From assembly GCA_025041195.1 (NCBI GenBank), contig JAKCFM010000002.1, positions 310,001-374,000 of the forward strand: DNA of 64,000 nucleotides, given 5' to 3'. Each line of letters opens with the position of its first letter. Position 1 is the stretch's first letter. Positions 25,626 through 34,027 of this stretch are shown piece after piece. Below the pieces are notes generated by a model that made no database searches, was not told the origin of the DNA, and saw only the letters and a list, made by a program, of their open reading frames with translations. The translations under genes were made by a program, and so were the position numbers. The DNA is from Halobacteriales archaeon YIM A00013. Its GTDB lineage: Archaea > Halobacteriota > Halobacteria > Halobacteriales > Haloarculaceae.

Positions 25626-26231
25626 ATGCGGCTGGAATTGACCGCGAAATCGGACGAATACAATGTGTGGATGACCGACAACGAATTGGAACAGCTCCAG
25701 CGAGCTGCTGCCAGTCATCGCGACGATCTCATTCTCCAGCTCGGTGGGTACGTTGGGTTACGGGCGTTCGAGATTCCCCAGGTGTGTCCGAAACACGTGA
25801 AACGGACAACCGACGGGAATCACTATCGGCTGCGTGTCCCTCGAGGGAAGGATACCACTGGCTCAGGTGGGAAGCCTCGCGATGCCTATCTCCCACCCGA
25901 CGTCGAGAGTGATATCCATCGGTATACTACTGCCGAGACAACTGCTCCTGACGAACCGCTTGTCGATCTTTCCACGCGTGGCGTACGCGCGGTCGTAAAG
26001 CGAACGGCTGAGCGAGCAGCTGAGGAAACTGGCGATCCTGACTATCAGCATGTGTCCTCGCACGATCTCCGGCGACGATTTGCTCAACGGCTCCTCGTTG
26101 ATCGTCAAATGAATCCTCGGGTCGTCATGCAGGCCGGGGGCTGGGACTCATTCCAGGCCATCGAACCCTATCTGAACGCTCCAACACCAGAAGTCGTTAA
26201 CCAAGCCTTCGAGGAAGCTGGAATGATGTGA
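25626..26231 (+). CDS. Tyrosine recombinase / phage-type integrase (short haloarchaeal form)
   Basis: This 201-residue protein is essentially a catalytic domain. It has Arg in GYVGLRAFEI near residue 46, Lys in RGKDT, HDLRRRF with the second Arg, W in GGWDS, and the nucleophilic Tyr in IEPYLNAP. It lacks most of the N-terminal SAM-like DNA-binding domain of ordinary integrases, as many haloarchaeal members do. Such enzymes move viruses, plasmids and islands. It lies at the right edge of the Cas-bearing region, about 290 nt after direct repeat copy 2, and may have mobilised this region. Confidence 0.8.
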   Translation: MRLELTAKSDEYNVWMTDNELEQLQRAAASHRDDLILQLGGYVGLRAFEIPQVCPKHVKRTTDGNHYRLRVPRGKDTTGSGGKPRDAYLPPDVESDIHRYTTAETTAPDEPLVDLSTRGVRAVVKRTAERAAEETGDPDYQHVSSHDLRRRFAQRLLVDRQMNPRVVMQAGGWDSFQAIEPYLNAPTPEVVNQAFEEAGMM

Positions 26232-26799
26232 TTACGGCTACTCAATTTGACTCTGTGACGCCTTCCCAACAGTCTGTGATCAAACACTCCAGCACCGCAG
26301 TCTACGCTTTGATCTGAGACCATAGAGCGCCTCACTGAGCGCAAAGAGTCGGAGGAATCGTTTGATGCACTCGTAAGGCGGCTTCTTGACGAGACGACCA
26401 ACTAGGTGGATCAAGCTTCTAACTTCAACTGTGGATGGTTGATAAGTTGACAACCTCAGTAGTACTATCTTCTCGAAATCGTCAAACTTTGTCGTAGGAG
26501 CTCTCGCCAAAGGTGTTCCGAAGTTTCCGCTTTGCTTTCTCAATATTCCGAGATACCTCCTTGGCAGAGTATTCGCGAGTCTCTGCCCATTTAGAAGGTG
26601 ATCCTCGCCCTCATCGGTAGCGTGACTGCGCGTACCGTCAGAACGAGCAATATTCCGGTCCTAACGGTCTGATGGCACTATATGGAGGCTATCTCTTCCC
26701 AGGAGTCGGCGACTGTCTCGACAATGGACGGTCCATCGAGTAAATCACACTGGTTCACTGCCCCATGCATTATTACATCCCCCAACAAATACACGACTG
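26232..26799. other. Region with decayed fragments, no intact gene
   Basis: Besides the antitoxin-like tail at 26313-26405, a minus-strand frame around 26484-26595 reads SPSKWAETREYSAKEVSRNIEKAKRKLRN and then stops. It resembles the helical end of a regulatory protein but has no start. The rest contains no frame of note. It probably holds the promoter for the gene at 26800. Confidence 0.4.
26313..26405 (+). pseudogene. VapB-like antitoxin C-terminal remnant
   Basis: After an in-frame stop, 30 codons read SETIERLTERKESEESFDALVRRLLDETTN. This is the pattern of the C-terminal half of haloarchaeal VapB-type antitoxins (D-E-T-x-x-R-L-x-x-x-K-x-x-x-E-S-F-x-x-x-L-x-R-L-L). The DNA-binding N-terminus and any adjacent toxin are missing. 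Confidence 0.4.
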
Positions 26800-28902
26800 A
26801 TGGGTGATCTCTCGGAGCTGTTCGCGCCCTCGACTGTGGCCGTCGTCGGTGCAACCGAGCGTGAAGGCTCAGTCGGGCGGGCGGTCACCGCTAATTTACT
26901 CGAGTTCGACGGGGAAGTGGTGCCCGTCAATCCGAGCAAGGAAACGGTGTTCGACCGCGAGTGCTATCCCGATCTCGGCTCGGTTCCCGATCCAGTGGAC
27001 ATCGCAGTAGTGGTCGTACCAGCTGCTGTCGCTGTCGAAGTCGTCCACGATGCGGGGGCAGCTGACATCGAGAACGTCGTCGTGCTCACTGCTGGCTTCG
27101 GTGAGGCGGGCAGCAAGGGAGCCACTCGCGAGCGTAAACTCCGCGAGACGGCCAGCGAGTACGGCCTGAATCTCGTTGGACCGAACAGCGTCGGCGTTAT
27201 GAGCACCTCGGTAAACATGAACGCGACATTCGGCCCCGAAGGTGCTCAAGACGGCTCGATCTCTTTCATGAGCCAGTCGGGTGCGTTCATCACCGCAGTG
27301 CTGGACTGGGCAAACGACCGCGATATCGGCTTTCGTGACGTGGTGTCGCTCGGCAACAAGGCCGTCCTCGACGAACGCGATTTCGTCGAGGCCTGGGGCG
27401 AGAGCGACGACACCGACGTCATCATCGGATATCTAGAAGATATTTCCGACGGCGGTGCATTCATCGAGACAGCACAGGAGATTACTCAGGAAACGCCAAT
27501 CGTGGTAGTGAAATCTGGTAGGACGGAGGCGGGCGCACAAGCAGCCTCCTCGCACACGGGGGCGATCGCTGGTAGCGAGCGCGCGTACGAGGCAGGTCTC
27601 GAACAGGCGGGCGTCATCCGCGCGGAGACAGTCGAAGAACTGTTCGACGCCGCGAGTATGCTCGACGGTCAGCCCCTCCCGGAGAACGAGGCGGTCGCTG
27701 TCATCACAAACGCGGGGGGACCGGGGGTGCTGGCCACCGATGCGGTCGGTGACTCTCGGCTGGAGTTGGCCGCATTCGCTGACGACACGCTCAGGTCGTT
27801 CCAGGAGGTCCTCCCAGAAGAAGCGAACATCTACAATCCAGTGGATGTCCTTGGTGACGCAGCAGCTGACCGCTTCAGCGACGCGCTCGATATGGCGCTC
27901 TCCGATGCAAACGTCGGCGCAGCACTCGTGCTCGCTTGTCCGACGGCGGTACTCTCCTTCGAAGAGCTCGCTGAAATCACGAGCACGACACAGGCCGAGC
28001 ATGACCTTCCGGTGGCTGCCTGTCTGATGGGCGGGGAGTCAACGCACGAAGCACGCGACATCCTCGACGACGCTGGCATTCCGACCTATTTCGACCCGTC
28101 GCGGGCAGTTACGGGTCTCGCTTCACTTGCGCGCTACCAAGAAATTTCGACCCGCGAGTACGAAGCTCCAGCGTCGTTCGACGTTGATCGCGAGCGCGCC
28201 CGAGATATCATCCAGAAGGCGGCTGAACGTCCCTCGAAATCTCTCGGCGTCGAAGCGATGGATCTGCTCGATGCCTATGGTATTCCGACGCCACAAGGGG
28301 CAGTCGTGGATACTCCGACCGAGGCTGAGCGTCTCGCGACCGACATCGATGGCGACGTTGTCATGAAGATCGCTAGCCCGGATATTCAACACAAATCCGA
28401 TATCGGCGGCGTCCGTATCGGTGTCTCTGACAGTGAGGTGGCTGACGCCTATGAAGATCTCGTTGCTCGCGCGAAGAACTACCAGCCGAGCGCTACCGTG
28501 CTCGGTGTCCAACTCCAGGAACAGATCGACCTTGACACCGGAATCGAAACCATCGTGGGAATAAACCGCGACCCGCAGTTCGGTCCCTTGCTGTTGTTCG
28601 GCCTCGGGGGAATCTTTGTCGAGATACTCGAAGACGTCGCCGTCAGGATCGCACCGGTAAGCGAATCGATAGCTACAGAAATGGTCGATGAAGTCGATGC
28701 CGCACCGTTGCTCCGCGGGGCTCGGGGGCGCAATCCGGTCGATGAGACAGCACTCATTGAAACGCTCCAGCGCATCTCGCAGTTGGTCACTGATTTCTCT
28801 GCTCTCCTCGAACTCGACATCAACCCGCTCGTTGCCACGCCTGAGGGAGTCGTGGCGGTGGATCTCGCGGCAACCATCGACCCGGAGGAACTCGACCAAT
28901 GA
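26800..28902 (+). CDS. Acetate/acyl-CoA synthetase (ADP-forming), fused alpha-beta
   Basis: This 700-residue protein has the archaeal ADP-forming acyl-CoA synthetase layout. The CoA-binding Rossmann domain comes first (VAVVGATEREGSVG), then the ligase CoA domains with the phospho-accepting His at residue 252 (SSHTGAIAGS), then an ATP-grasp domain with KIASPDIQHKSDIGGV. It converts acyl-CoA, ADP and phosphate to the acid and ATP, or the reverse. Its stop overlaps the following gene by 4 nt, so the two are co-expressed. Substrate range cannot be told from sequence. Confidence 0.9.
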   Translation: MGDLSELFAPSTVAVVGATEREGSVGRAVTANLLEFDGEVVPVNPSKETVFDRECYPDLGSVPDPVDIAVVVVPAAVAVEVVHDAGAADIENVVVLTAGFGEAGSKGATRERKLRETASEYGLNLVGPNSVGVMSTSVNMNATFGPEGAQDGSISFMSQSGAFITAVLDWANDRDIGFRDVVSLGNKAVLDERDFVEAWGESDDTDVIIGYLEDISDGGAFIETAQEITQETPIVVVKSGRTEAGAQAASSHTGAIAGSERAYEAGLEQAGVIRAETVEELFDAASMLDGQPLPENEAVAVITNAGGPGVLATDAVGDSRLELAAFADDTLRSFQEVLPEEANIYNPVDVLGDAAADRFSDALDMALSDANVGAALVLACPTAVLSFEELAEITSTTQAEHDLPVAACLMGGESTHEARDILDDAGIPTYFDPSRAVTGLASLARYQEISTREYEAPASFDVDRERARDIIQKAAERPSKSLGVEAMDLLDAYGIPTPQGAVVDTPTEAERLATDIDGDVVMKIASPDIQHKSDIGGVRIGVSDSEVADAYEDLVARAKNYQPSATVLGVQLQEQIDLDTGIETIVGINRDPQFGPLLLFGLGGIFVEILEDVAVRIAPVSESIATEMVDEVDAAPLLRGARGRNPVDETALIETLQRISQLVTDFSALLELDINPLVATPEGVVAVDLAATIDPEELDQ

Positions 28903-29960
28903 ACCCGATACTGTTCACCTCGACCGACGAAGGCACTGGTAAGACGGCCATCGCACTCGCGCTCGCGCGCATCGCCGACGAGCGCGGAGTGAAGACTGGC
29001 TACATGAAACCGAAAGGCACGCGCCTGCAAAGCAACGTCGGGAAGACCCTCGACGAGGACCCGCTGCTCGCACGCGAACTACTTGACCTCAACGCCGAGG
29101 TTCACGAATTGGAACCGGTGGTGTACTCACAGACGCTCATCGAGAGCGCACTCCGGGGCCAAGCCGATCCCGAAGAACTGCGTGAGCGCGTCACGGAGAG
29201 CTACCATGGTCTCGCCGACAATCGCGATTTGATAGTGGTGGAGGGGGGCAACCGACTCTCGACGGGAGAAATTATCGACCTCACCGACCGAGCAGTCGCA
29301 GATCTATTTGACGCGCGGGTGGTACTCATCACACACTTCGACGAGCCCGGCGATGTGGACGATCTCCTCGCGGCGATCCAGCAGCTCGGTGAGGTTGATG
29401 GCGTACTGTTCAACGGTGTGTCGGACGATAACTATGATGACGTGATGACTGACGTCATCCCCTTCCTCGAAGACCGGGGGATACCGATCCTCGGCGTGGT
29501 GCCTCACCAGCGTGCGCTCGCGGGCATCACGGTTGCAGACCTCGCCGACGAACTCGGAGCACGAATCCTTACTAACGAGGCTCCCCTGGATGGACTCCTC
29601 GAACGGATCACCGTCGGTGCGATGGGTCCCGAAGCTGCGCTCGGGCAGTTCCGTCGCACGCGCTCGACCGCAATGATCACCGGCGGCGACCGGCCCGAGA
29701 TTCAGACCGCAGCATTACAAGCGTCTGGCGTCACCTGCTTGCTCCTCACCGGTGGACATAGCCCTCCACAGGCCGTTCTCGGACGAGCCGAGGAGGCCGG
29801 CGTGCCGGTACTACTCGTCCCCTCCGATACGATCACGGCTGTCGACCGTGCCGAAGACGCCATCGACTCTGGTCCAGCACGGAGTGCTGACACCGTCGAA
29901 CGGATGCAATCGCTGCTCACGGAGCATCTCGATGTCGACGCATTGCTTGATTCCAAGTAG
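28899..29960 (+). CDS. Phosphotransacetylase-family protein (BioD-like domain plus DRTGG domain)
   Basis: This 353-residue protein begins with a dethiobiotin-synthetase-like P-loop domain (TSTDEGTGKTAIALALARI, then VVEGGNRL). It continues with a DRTGG-type domain (GAMGPEAALGQFRR, AMITGGDRPEIQTAAL). This is the architecture of the N-terminal regulatory part of bacterial phosphotransacetylases, without the catalytic PTA domain. Overlap with the ADP-forming synthetase gene suggests a regulatory or sensing role in acyl-CoA metabolism. Its biochemical activity is not established. Confidence 0.8.
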   Translation: MNPILFTSTDEGTGKTAIALALARIADERGVKTGYMKPKGTRLQSNVGKTLDEDPLLARELLDLNAEVHELEPVVYSQTLIESALRGQADPEELRERVTESYHGLADNRDLIVVEGGNRLSTGEIIDLTDRAVADLFDARVVLITHFDEPGDVDDLLAAIQQLGEVDGVLFNGVSDDNYDDVMTDVIPFLEDRGIPILGVVPHQRALAGITVADLADELGARILTNEAPLDGLLERITVGAMGPEAALGQFRRTRSTAMITGGDRPEIQTAALQASGVTCLLLTGGHSPPQAVLGRAEEAGVPVLLVPSDTITAVDRAEDAIDSGPARSADTVERMQSLLTEHLDVDALLDSK

Positions 29961-29962
29961 AC

Positions 29963-30061
29963 TCAGGCGTCTTCGCCTGTCGGTGCGAAGACCAGAACAG
30001 CGCTGCTTTCTTCGATCGCGTACGGGGAGATCTCACGTTCGCCAGCATCGTCGATCCGGAC
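29963..30061 (-). pseudogene. Unidentified C-terminal coding remnant
   Basis: The minus strand reads RIDDAGEREISPYAIEESS and then AVLVFAPTGEDA before a stop, and is preceded closely by another stop. Composition and residue pattern look like the end of a real haloarchaeal protein, but I cannot name it and no upstream part is present. Confidence 0.25.
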
Positions 30062-30103
30062 TCAAGACTGCACCAACCCTGTCCGAAAATGTGTTCTGAG
30101 AAG

Positions 30104-30220
30104 ATGGTCACCGTTTCAACCCGGGAGTGGAGTCGCGAGCAGCTCCGAGAGCTGACTGCGGAGCTCTCGGCAGGAGTAGCCGAAGAAGAACGGCGACTGC
30201 TCAGCAAACAGGTCGTCTGA
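30104..30220 (+). CDS. Very small ORF, possibly a remnant
   Basis: ATG at 30104 opens a 38-codon frame (MVTVSTREWSREQLREL..., ending RRLLSKQVV) that is rich in charged residues and predicted to be helical. It may be a small protein or the tail of a lost gene. It precedes the mini-array at 30258, on the other strand. No function is proposed. Confidence 0.25.
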   Translation: MVTVSTREWSREQLRELTAELSAGVAEEERRLLSKQVV

Positions 30221-30257
30221 TCCTGTCTGCGTCCGTTCCCTTGTCGAGTATCGCCCC

Positions 30258-30352
30258 GCTTCAACCTTACAAGAGTTCGTCTGAAACGCCGTCGCACAGT
30301 ACGGTCTTGAGGCGATCTATCCGCTTCAACCCTACAAGGGTTCTGCCGTAAC
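30258..30352 (-). CRISPR. Mini CRISPR array E, 2 repeats and 1 spacer
   Basis: On the minus strand two 30-nt repeats (30323-30352 and 30258-30287) enclose a 35-nt spacer. The leader-proximal repeat starts GTTACGGCAGAACCC, mixing features of array D (GTTACAGCAG) and arrays A/B (CCCTTGTAGGGTTGAAGC). The distal one is of the A/B type. A recognisable leader lies at 30353-30449. No cas gene lies within 5 kb. Confidence 0.75.
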
Positions 30353-30449
30353 CATGCCCAACTGGTGGAAGCTGGGCTTTGTGTATACTGATTTTGTCGC
30401 CCCCTCTCCATCGACCTTCAGTAGGGCAGTCTCCCCCCAGGGTTGAAGG
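30353..30449 (-). promoter_or_regulatory. Leader of mini-array E
   Basis: The proximal arm CCATCGACC (plus strand 30408-30416) and the distal arm GGTTGAAGG (30441-30449) form a weakened version of the leader palindrome. The proximal arm is 55 nt from the first repeat, the same distance as in the large arrays. CATG precedes the repeat. Confidence 0.65.
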
Positions 30450-30818
30450 ATAGGGCGACGAATATGGTGATCATACGGTAATACTTCTGGCATACTGGTT
30501 CTCTGGCATTAGAGGCTGAGGAGAGTAACTGTCCATCATCACGGGCGGTATACGGAGTGTAGCGTGCCTTACAGTGCGCGAGGAGAAAGCCCCTACAGGC
30601 AGTGTATCCATCCGGTGCTGTCCGAACATACGACGATTAGTCGCACTGTCATAGTGCTATTATGAGACTGTCCACGCTGAGGATCACTCTGGTGAAGGTG
30701 ATGACGAACTCGCATAGTCCATCGATCGGGCCTGTGGCGAGGAGCGACGGCAGTCACTCGTAGGAAAGATTATCCAGAGAAGCATCTACAACAGGAGAGC
30801 AACTGTGAGGGACGACGA
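30450..30818. other. No gene seen
   Basis: This stretch between the mini-array leader and the orphan repeat has stops in all frames at short intervals. I see no recognisable protein segment and no repeat. Confidence 0.4.
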
Positions 30819-30848
30819 GTTTCAGACGAACCCTTGTAGGGTTGAAGC
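30819..30848 (+). repeat. Orphan CRISPR repeat of the array A type
   Basis: This 30-nt sequence is identical to the array A repeat except for TAGGG in place of TGGGG. It has no second repeat and no leader. It directly abuts the truncated 5' end of the coding remnant at 30849, as if a recombination event joined them. Confidence 0.8.
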
Positions 30849-31193
30849 GACCGTGGGATCGTCGGGACGAACGACGGCCACTACGAGTTCAACGCCGACT
30901 TCGACCACCTCCATGCGGTCGCACGTGAACTCGCACACCATCTGCATCGCCACCGCCTCGAAGCCGTCGCCCCGAAGGGCACGATTCTCTGGGAGTACTA
31001 CGACGAATTCCTCGCCCAGGCCGAGACGGAGACCGACGCAGAGGCGTTCCACGAAACCGGCCTCGCTCGGTTCGCGGCCTTCGACTCCCAGTTCCTGCTT
31101 ACCGGCGACCGCTACTAGGTCTACTCCGAGGGACTCGATGTAGTCTCGTCGGCGGAGCTCTGCTGTCACACGCTGCTCATCGACGACGGCAGC
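30849..31193 (+). pseudogene. Truncated, nonsense-interrupted haloarchaeal gene
   Basis: The frame reads GTNDGHYEFNADFDHLHAVA, a His-rich helix, then GTILWEYYDEFLAQAETET and LARFAAFDSQFLLTGDRY. A TAG stop follows (31116-31118), after which the same frame continues VYSEGLDVVSSAELCCHTLL and IDDGS. The codons and acidic composition are those of a normal haloarchaeal gene. The 5' end is cut by the orphan repeat. I do not recognise the family with certainty. Confidence 0.5.
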
Positions 31194-31353
31194 GCTGGCC
31201 AGCGCACTCACCACACTCGATGGACAACCCATGTCCCCCCGAAACAGATCTCAGAGAGCGATCGGAGCTGGCAACGATGTCGATCCCGCCCCACGTATCG
31301 TCGGAACCAATCACGCACAGCCCAAGCGAGAATGCGAACTGGAGTACCGCCGG

Positions 31354-31468
31354 TGTGATTCATGTTGAACGGTCCATTCTCCAGCTGATGCAATATCTCT
31401 TGAACACGCATCCATCGACTGAACGCCGAATTGCAGCGCTCCAGGATCTCGAAGCGGAGCAACCATAG
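31354..31468 (+). pseudogene. C-terminal fragment resembling an HtpX-type M48 metalloprotease
   Basis: The last ~37 codons of this frame read ILQLMQYLLNTHPSTERRIAALQDLEAEQP. The THPSTERRI-x-x-L pattern is the usual end of HtpX-like zinc proteases. No zinc-binding HExxH or membrane segments are present upstream, so this is a remnant. Confidence 0.4.
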
Positions 31469-31512
31469 CGCAGAAATTTCGAAGCGGGATCTCAGAGCGC
31501 TCGTTACGAGGT

Positions 31513-31573
31513 GAACAACGCCGCAGAACGCCGTCTATATCTCCACCGATCGCCAGAACGACTGAACGGAAAA
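31513..31573 (+). repeat. Repeated ~60-nt element, copy 1
   Basis: The core GAACGCCGTCTATATCTC followed by a CAGAAC segment is shared with copies at 33343-33403 and 35091-35153. The three copies are in the same orientation in non-coding DNA. Read as protein, all have an open stretch like ERRLYLYR, so the unit may be the common tail of a lost gene family or a structural element. Confidence 0.55.
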
Positions 31574-31754
31574 ACGCACAGTTCGATGGCACTAGCGAAT
31601 TGACACAGGCACGCATCCCAACAGGGCTTCATTCAGTGGACTGGCTTCAGCCGACATTTCAGTGAGCAACGAGTCGTTCTCAATGGATCAGTCACTGCGA
31701 GCGTTTCCAGAGCCCTGTGTCAACCGGTGTATACCCAAAGTCACCGACCCAGCA

Positions 31755-32195
31755 TCACTTCACGCACTCGAAATACGGGGCGCTATCCTCGTCGTCGGGC
31801 AGCGCTACATCATCCCGGTGTGGTTGGAAGCGGGCGAACTCACCTGAGAGTCGAGTAACTAATTCATTCCACTGGCCGTCAGTGGTTCGATAGAATTTGC
31901 TGTTGCCTTCGACGTGATCAACTGTGAGCAACCCCCACTCCTCCAGTATCGCGGCCTGCTCGTAGAAGGTATCTGGATGAATTTCGGTCTGATCGATAAT
32001 CCACTGCGCAGACTCGGAGCCGTACCGACCCGCCATTGTAGCAAGGATCTTCAGTCTGCTCGGTGGCGTCAAGATCTGGACCATCGGGTGGTTGTCGATC
32101 GTAGCTTCAATGGGGTCCATTTCTGCGACAGACCGATCCGACCCAATTACCTGGGAGGAAGCGTCGTCCGAATCAATCGCGTCGTGGGTGGCCAT
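31755..32195 (-). CDS. Winged-helix transcriptional regulator (ArsR-like)
   Basis: This 146-residue protein has an acidic N-terminal tail and a winged-helix domain at about residues 37-110: ILTPPSRLKILATMAG, a recognition helix in HPDTFYEQAAILEEWGLL, and the wing VEGNSKFYRTTDGQ. It probably binds DNA at promoters. The target is unknown. It is divergent from the hypothetical gene at 32297 with ~100 nt between them, which may be its operator region. Confidence 0.75.
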   Translation of the reverse strand: MATHDAIDSDDASSQVIGSDRSVAEMDPIEATIDNHPMVQILTPPSRLKILATMAGRYGSESAQWIIDQTEIHPDTFYEQAAILEEWGLLTVDHVEGNSKFYRTTDGQWNELVTRLSGEFARFQPHRDDVALPDDEDSAPYFECVK

Positions 32196-32296
32196 ATGCG
32201 AAGTATATCCCCATTGGTCATAAGTCCGGTGGTGATTCGGGAGAAAGGCCGAATCAATTCGGTAAACTTACGGGATATTGCGTGCCCATCTGAGTA

Positions 32297-32602
32297 ATGA
32301 GTCCGAGACGACGGTATTACATTGAGATGAAAAATCTTATCCAAGAGTTACACAACCGACGGATCACGCCGCCGAAGATGATGGCAGCTGATTCGGCACT
32401 CAAAGTCGCTGGACTCCCAGCAGCTCACGCTGATCCGTTTCTCAGATCCATGCTCCCCTTCGTGCGACATGAACAAAGTCCACTCTGTATGATTCTCGGT
32501 GTCGAAAACGAAGGCGTCTGGCTCGAACCGTCTGGTGAGGACCTCAAAGCGGAAGTCATGTGGCTAATCGCCGTGATCGAATCGAAGGAGTACGAGTCCT
32601 AA
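32297..32602 (+). CDS. Hypothetical protein, 101 residues
   Basis: Starts MSPRRRYYIEMKNLIQELHN; an in-frame ATG at residue 11 is an alternative. The protein has no membrane segment and ends in a helix (AEVMWLIAVIESKEYES). I recognise no domain. Codon use fits a real gene, and it is divergently arranged with the regulator at 31755. Confidence 0.5.
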   Translation: MSPRRRYYIEMKNLIQELHNRRITPPKMMAADSALKVAGLPAAHADPFLRSMLPFVRHEQSPLCMILGVENEGVWLEPSGEDLKAEVMWLIAVIESKEYES

Positions 32603-32709
32603 CATCGGCCAGTCGTTGATTGTCGTAACCGAGCACTCTGAACACAGCAGAATCACATGTGCTGTGGATGGTGGCTGGCGATGAAGCCAAGAGTATTGCA
32701 GCGGTGCAG

Positions 32710-32892
32710 TTACGAAGTGATTCGGGTGCGGCCAACAGCAACAAAATACAGAACAGGGGTACTACCACCAGTTGCGACAACTTCAAAAGCAATTGAATTC
32801 ACAAGCGACGTCAATAGTCCTGGTAGTGCGAGGAAATCCCATTTAGTAGCGATGACATCGATTAGAATAGCTGCAACGAACCACGATCCCAC
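32710..32892 (-). CDS. Possible small membrane protein
   Basis: A 60-codon frame with GTG start encodes two hydrophobic segments (SWFVAAILIDVIA and SIAFEVVATGG...VLYFVAV). The frame extends upstream past the GTG, and an ATG with a plausible N-terminus (MTTDGDTPHS) lies in another frame just upstream. The gene may therefore be frameshifted and originally ~90 residues long. Confidence 0.35.
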   Translation of the reverse strand: MGSWFVAAILIDVIATKWDFLALPGLLTSLVNSIAFEVVATGGSTPVLYFVAVGRTRITS

Positions 32893-33028
32893 GGCAGAGA
32901 GAAGTATACCATTATCAGTCAGGAGTGTGGAGTATCACCGTCTGTAGTCATGGTTTTTGTGTTGAATTATTTTTTTAAGATACTATCGTTACCACTATTA
33001 CTTCCGACTGCGAAGATACTATGTTCGA

Positions 33029-33274
33029 ATGGTCCAATCACAGCCACCAGTATCAATGGGAATCAAACCAACCTATAACCGAATAGATGCCTGGATGCAG
33101 ACGCTCTCATCGATTGAGTATGCACTTTTGACCTGGCTCTTTGCATTCAGTATTGGAATACTCCTCGGGGTTGTGGTCTTCGGAGACACGTTGTTCAACG
33201 CAGTACCGACCGCTGTGGGGAGTGCAACGGGGCTGGCTGTTGTCTTTTATCTCACCGGTATGCCGGAGGAGTAA
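33029..33274 (+). CDS. Small membrane protein, unknown function
   Basis: This 81-residue protein (or 72 from the ATG at 33056) has two transmembrane segments: LLTWLFAFSIGILLGVVVFG and VGSATGLAVVFYLTG. A short cytoplasmic N-terminus starts MGIKPTYNRIDAWMQTL. It is preceded by an AT-rich promoter-like stretch at 32955-32990. No known family is recognised. Confidence 0.5.
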   Translation: MVQSQPPVSMGIKPTYNRIDAWMQTLSSIEYALLTWLFAFSIGILLGVVVFGDTLFNAVPTAVGSATGLAVVFYLTGMPEE

Positions 33275-33342
33275 GTAGATCTCCTCCGTCGCTCAATGTG
33301 CAACGATCCCTTGGCTCGATACGCCAACGGCTATTGACGAGC

Positions 33343-33403
33343 CGAATAACTGCTGTAGAACGCCGTCTCTATCTCTACCGTATCGCCAGAACAGCGTAAT
33401 GGA
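33343..33403 (+). repeat. Repeated ~60-nt element, copy 2
   Basis: This copy reads GTAGAACGCCGTCTCTATCT followed by CTACCGTATCGCCAGAAC, close to copies 1 and 3. It lies between the small membrane protein gene and the decayed frame at 33644. Confidence 0.55.
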
Positions 33404-33643
33404 AGGTATGGATCGCGAAGCCAATCAGAGTTCATTCCGGTTTTCACCGCACAGTGACCCGACGCTGTCCCCGTGGTATCGTCTGTTCAGTTACCATCCA
33501 TTATACATAGCAGTATACCATATATACTAGCATTAGTTTATGGCTCGGATACACTGTCTACCCAACCGACGACACATCACTCGACGCGGTATCGGAATCC
33601 CTCGAAACGTGATTGCCCGAGGCAACTGTAACTGCACCTCGCT
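33404..33643. other. Non-coding stretch before a decayed frame
   Basis: An AT-rich segment near 33500-33540 (CATATATACTAG) resembles a promoter. Translated pieces such as TVYPTDDTSLDAVSESLE, around 33560-33610 and ended by a stop, suggest the 5' part of the gene whose tail is at 33644-34027. Confidence 0.3.
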
Positions 33644-34027
33644 GTGAAGACGAGGAGGGAATCACATCAATTACGCAGTCGAAGTGGGAGCAATCGACGA
33701 CGATGCAGTACCACCACGAATGCCCGCGGATTCAAACCCACTGTCGTAGAGTGGATAGCACAATGTAGTGATCGCATCGAGGTCGTGTACATTGCACAGA
33801 TGAGCGACACTTCAGATGCCGATGTAATCACCGTCTACACACCATTTGAACACGGCCTCTTCCCAGCCGAGACACGCAAAGGAAATTATGACCGTGACCG
33901 TGAAATAGCAGCCCAATCTGACGAATACTTCCCTGAAGAAGCTGCACAGTTGCTCGCCTTTGGAGATGATCACATCACCGAACCCACAGAAAAATACGAC
34001 CACCGCCCACTGCTCTACTACGGCTAA
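33644..34027 (+). pseudogene. Decayed gene, open C-terminal part
   Basis: From about 33740 the frame looks coding: VVEWIAQCSDRIEVVYIAQ, then VITVYTPFEHGLFPAETR, EYFPEEAAQLLAFGDDHI and a final YDHRPLLYYG. Upstream the same frame turns Arg/Ser-rich and unnatural, while another frame carries plausible sequence, so frameshifts have occurred. I do not recognise the family. Confidence 0.35.

Noticed and set aside
30822-31232. 136-codon minus-strand frame rich in Val and Ala
   Set aside because: It is antisense to the gene remnant at 30849 and runs through the orphan CRISPR repeat.
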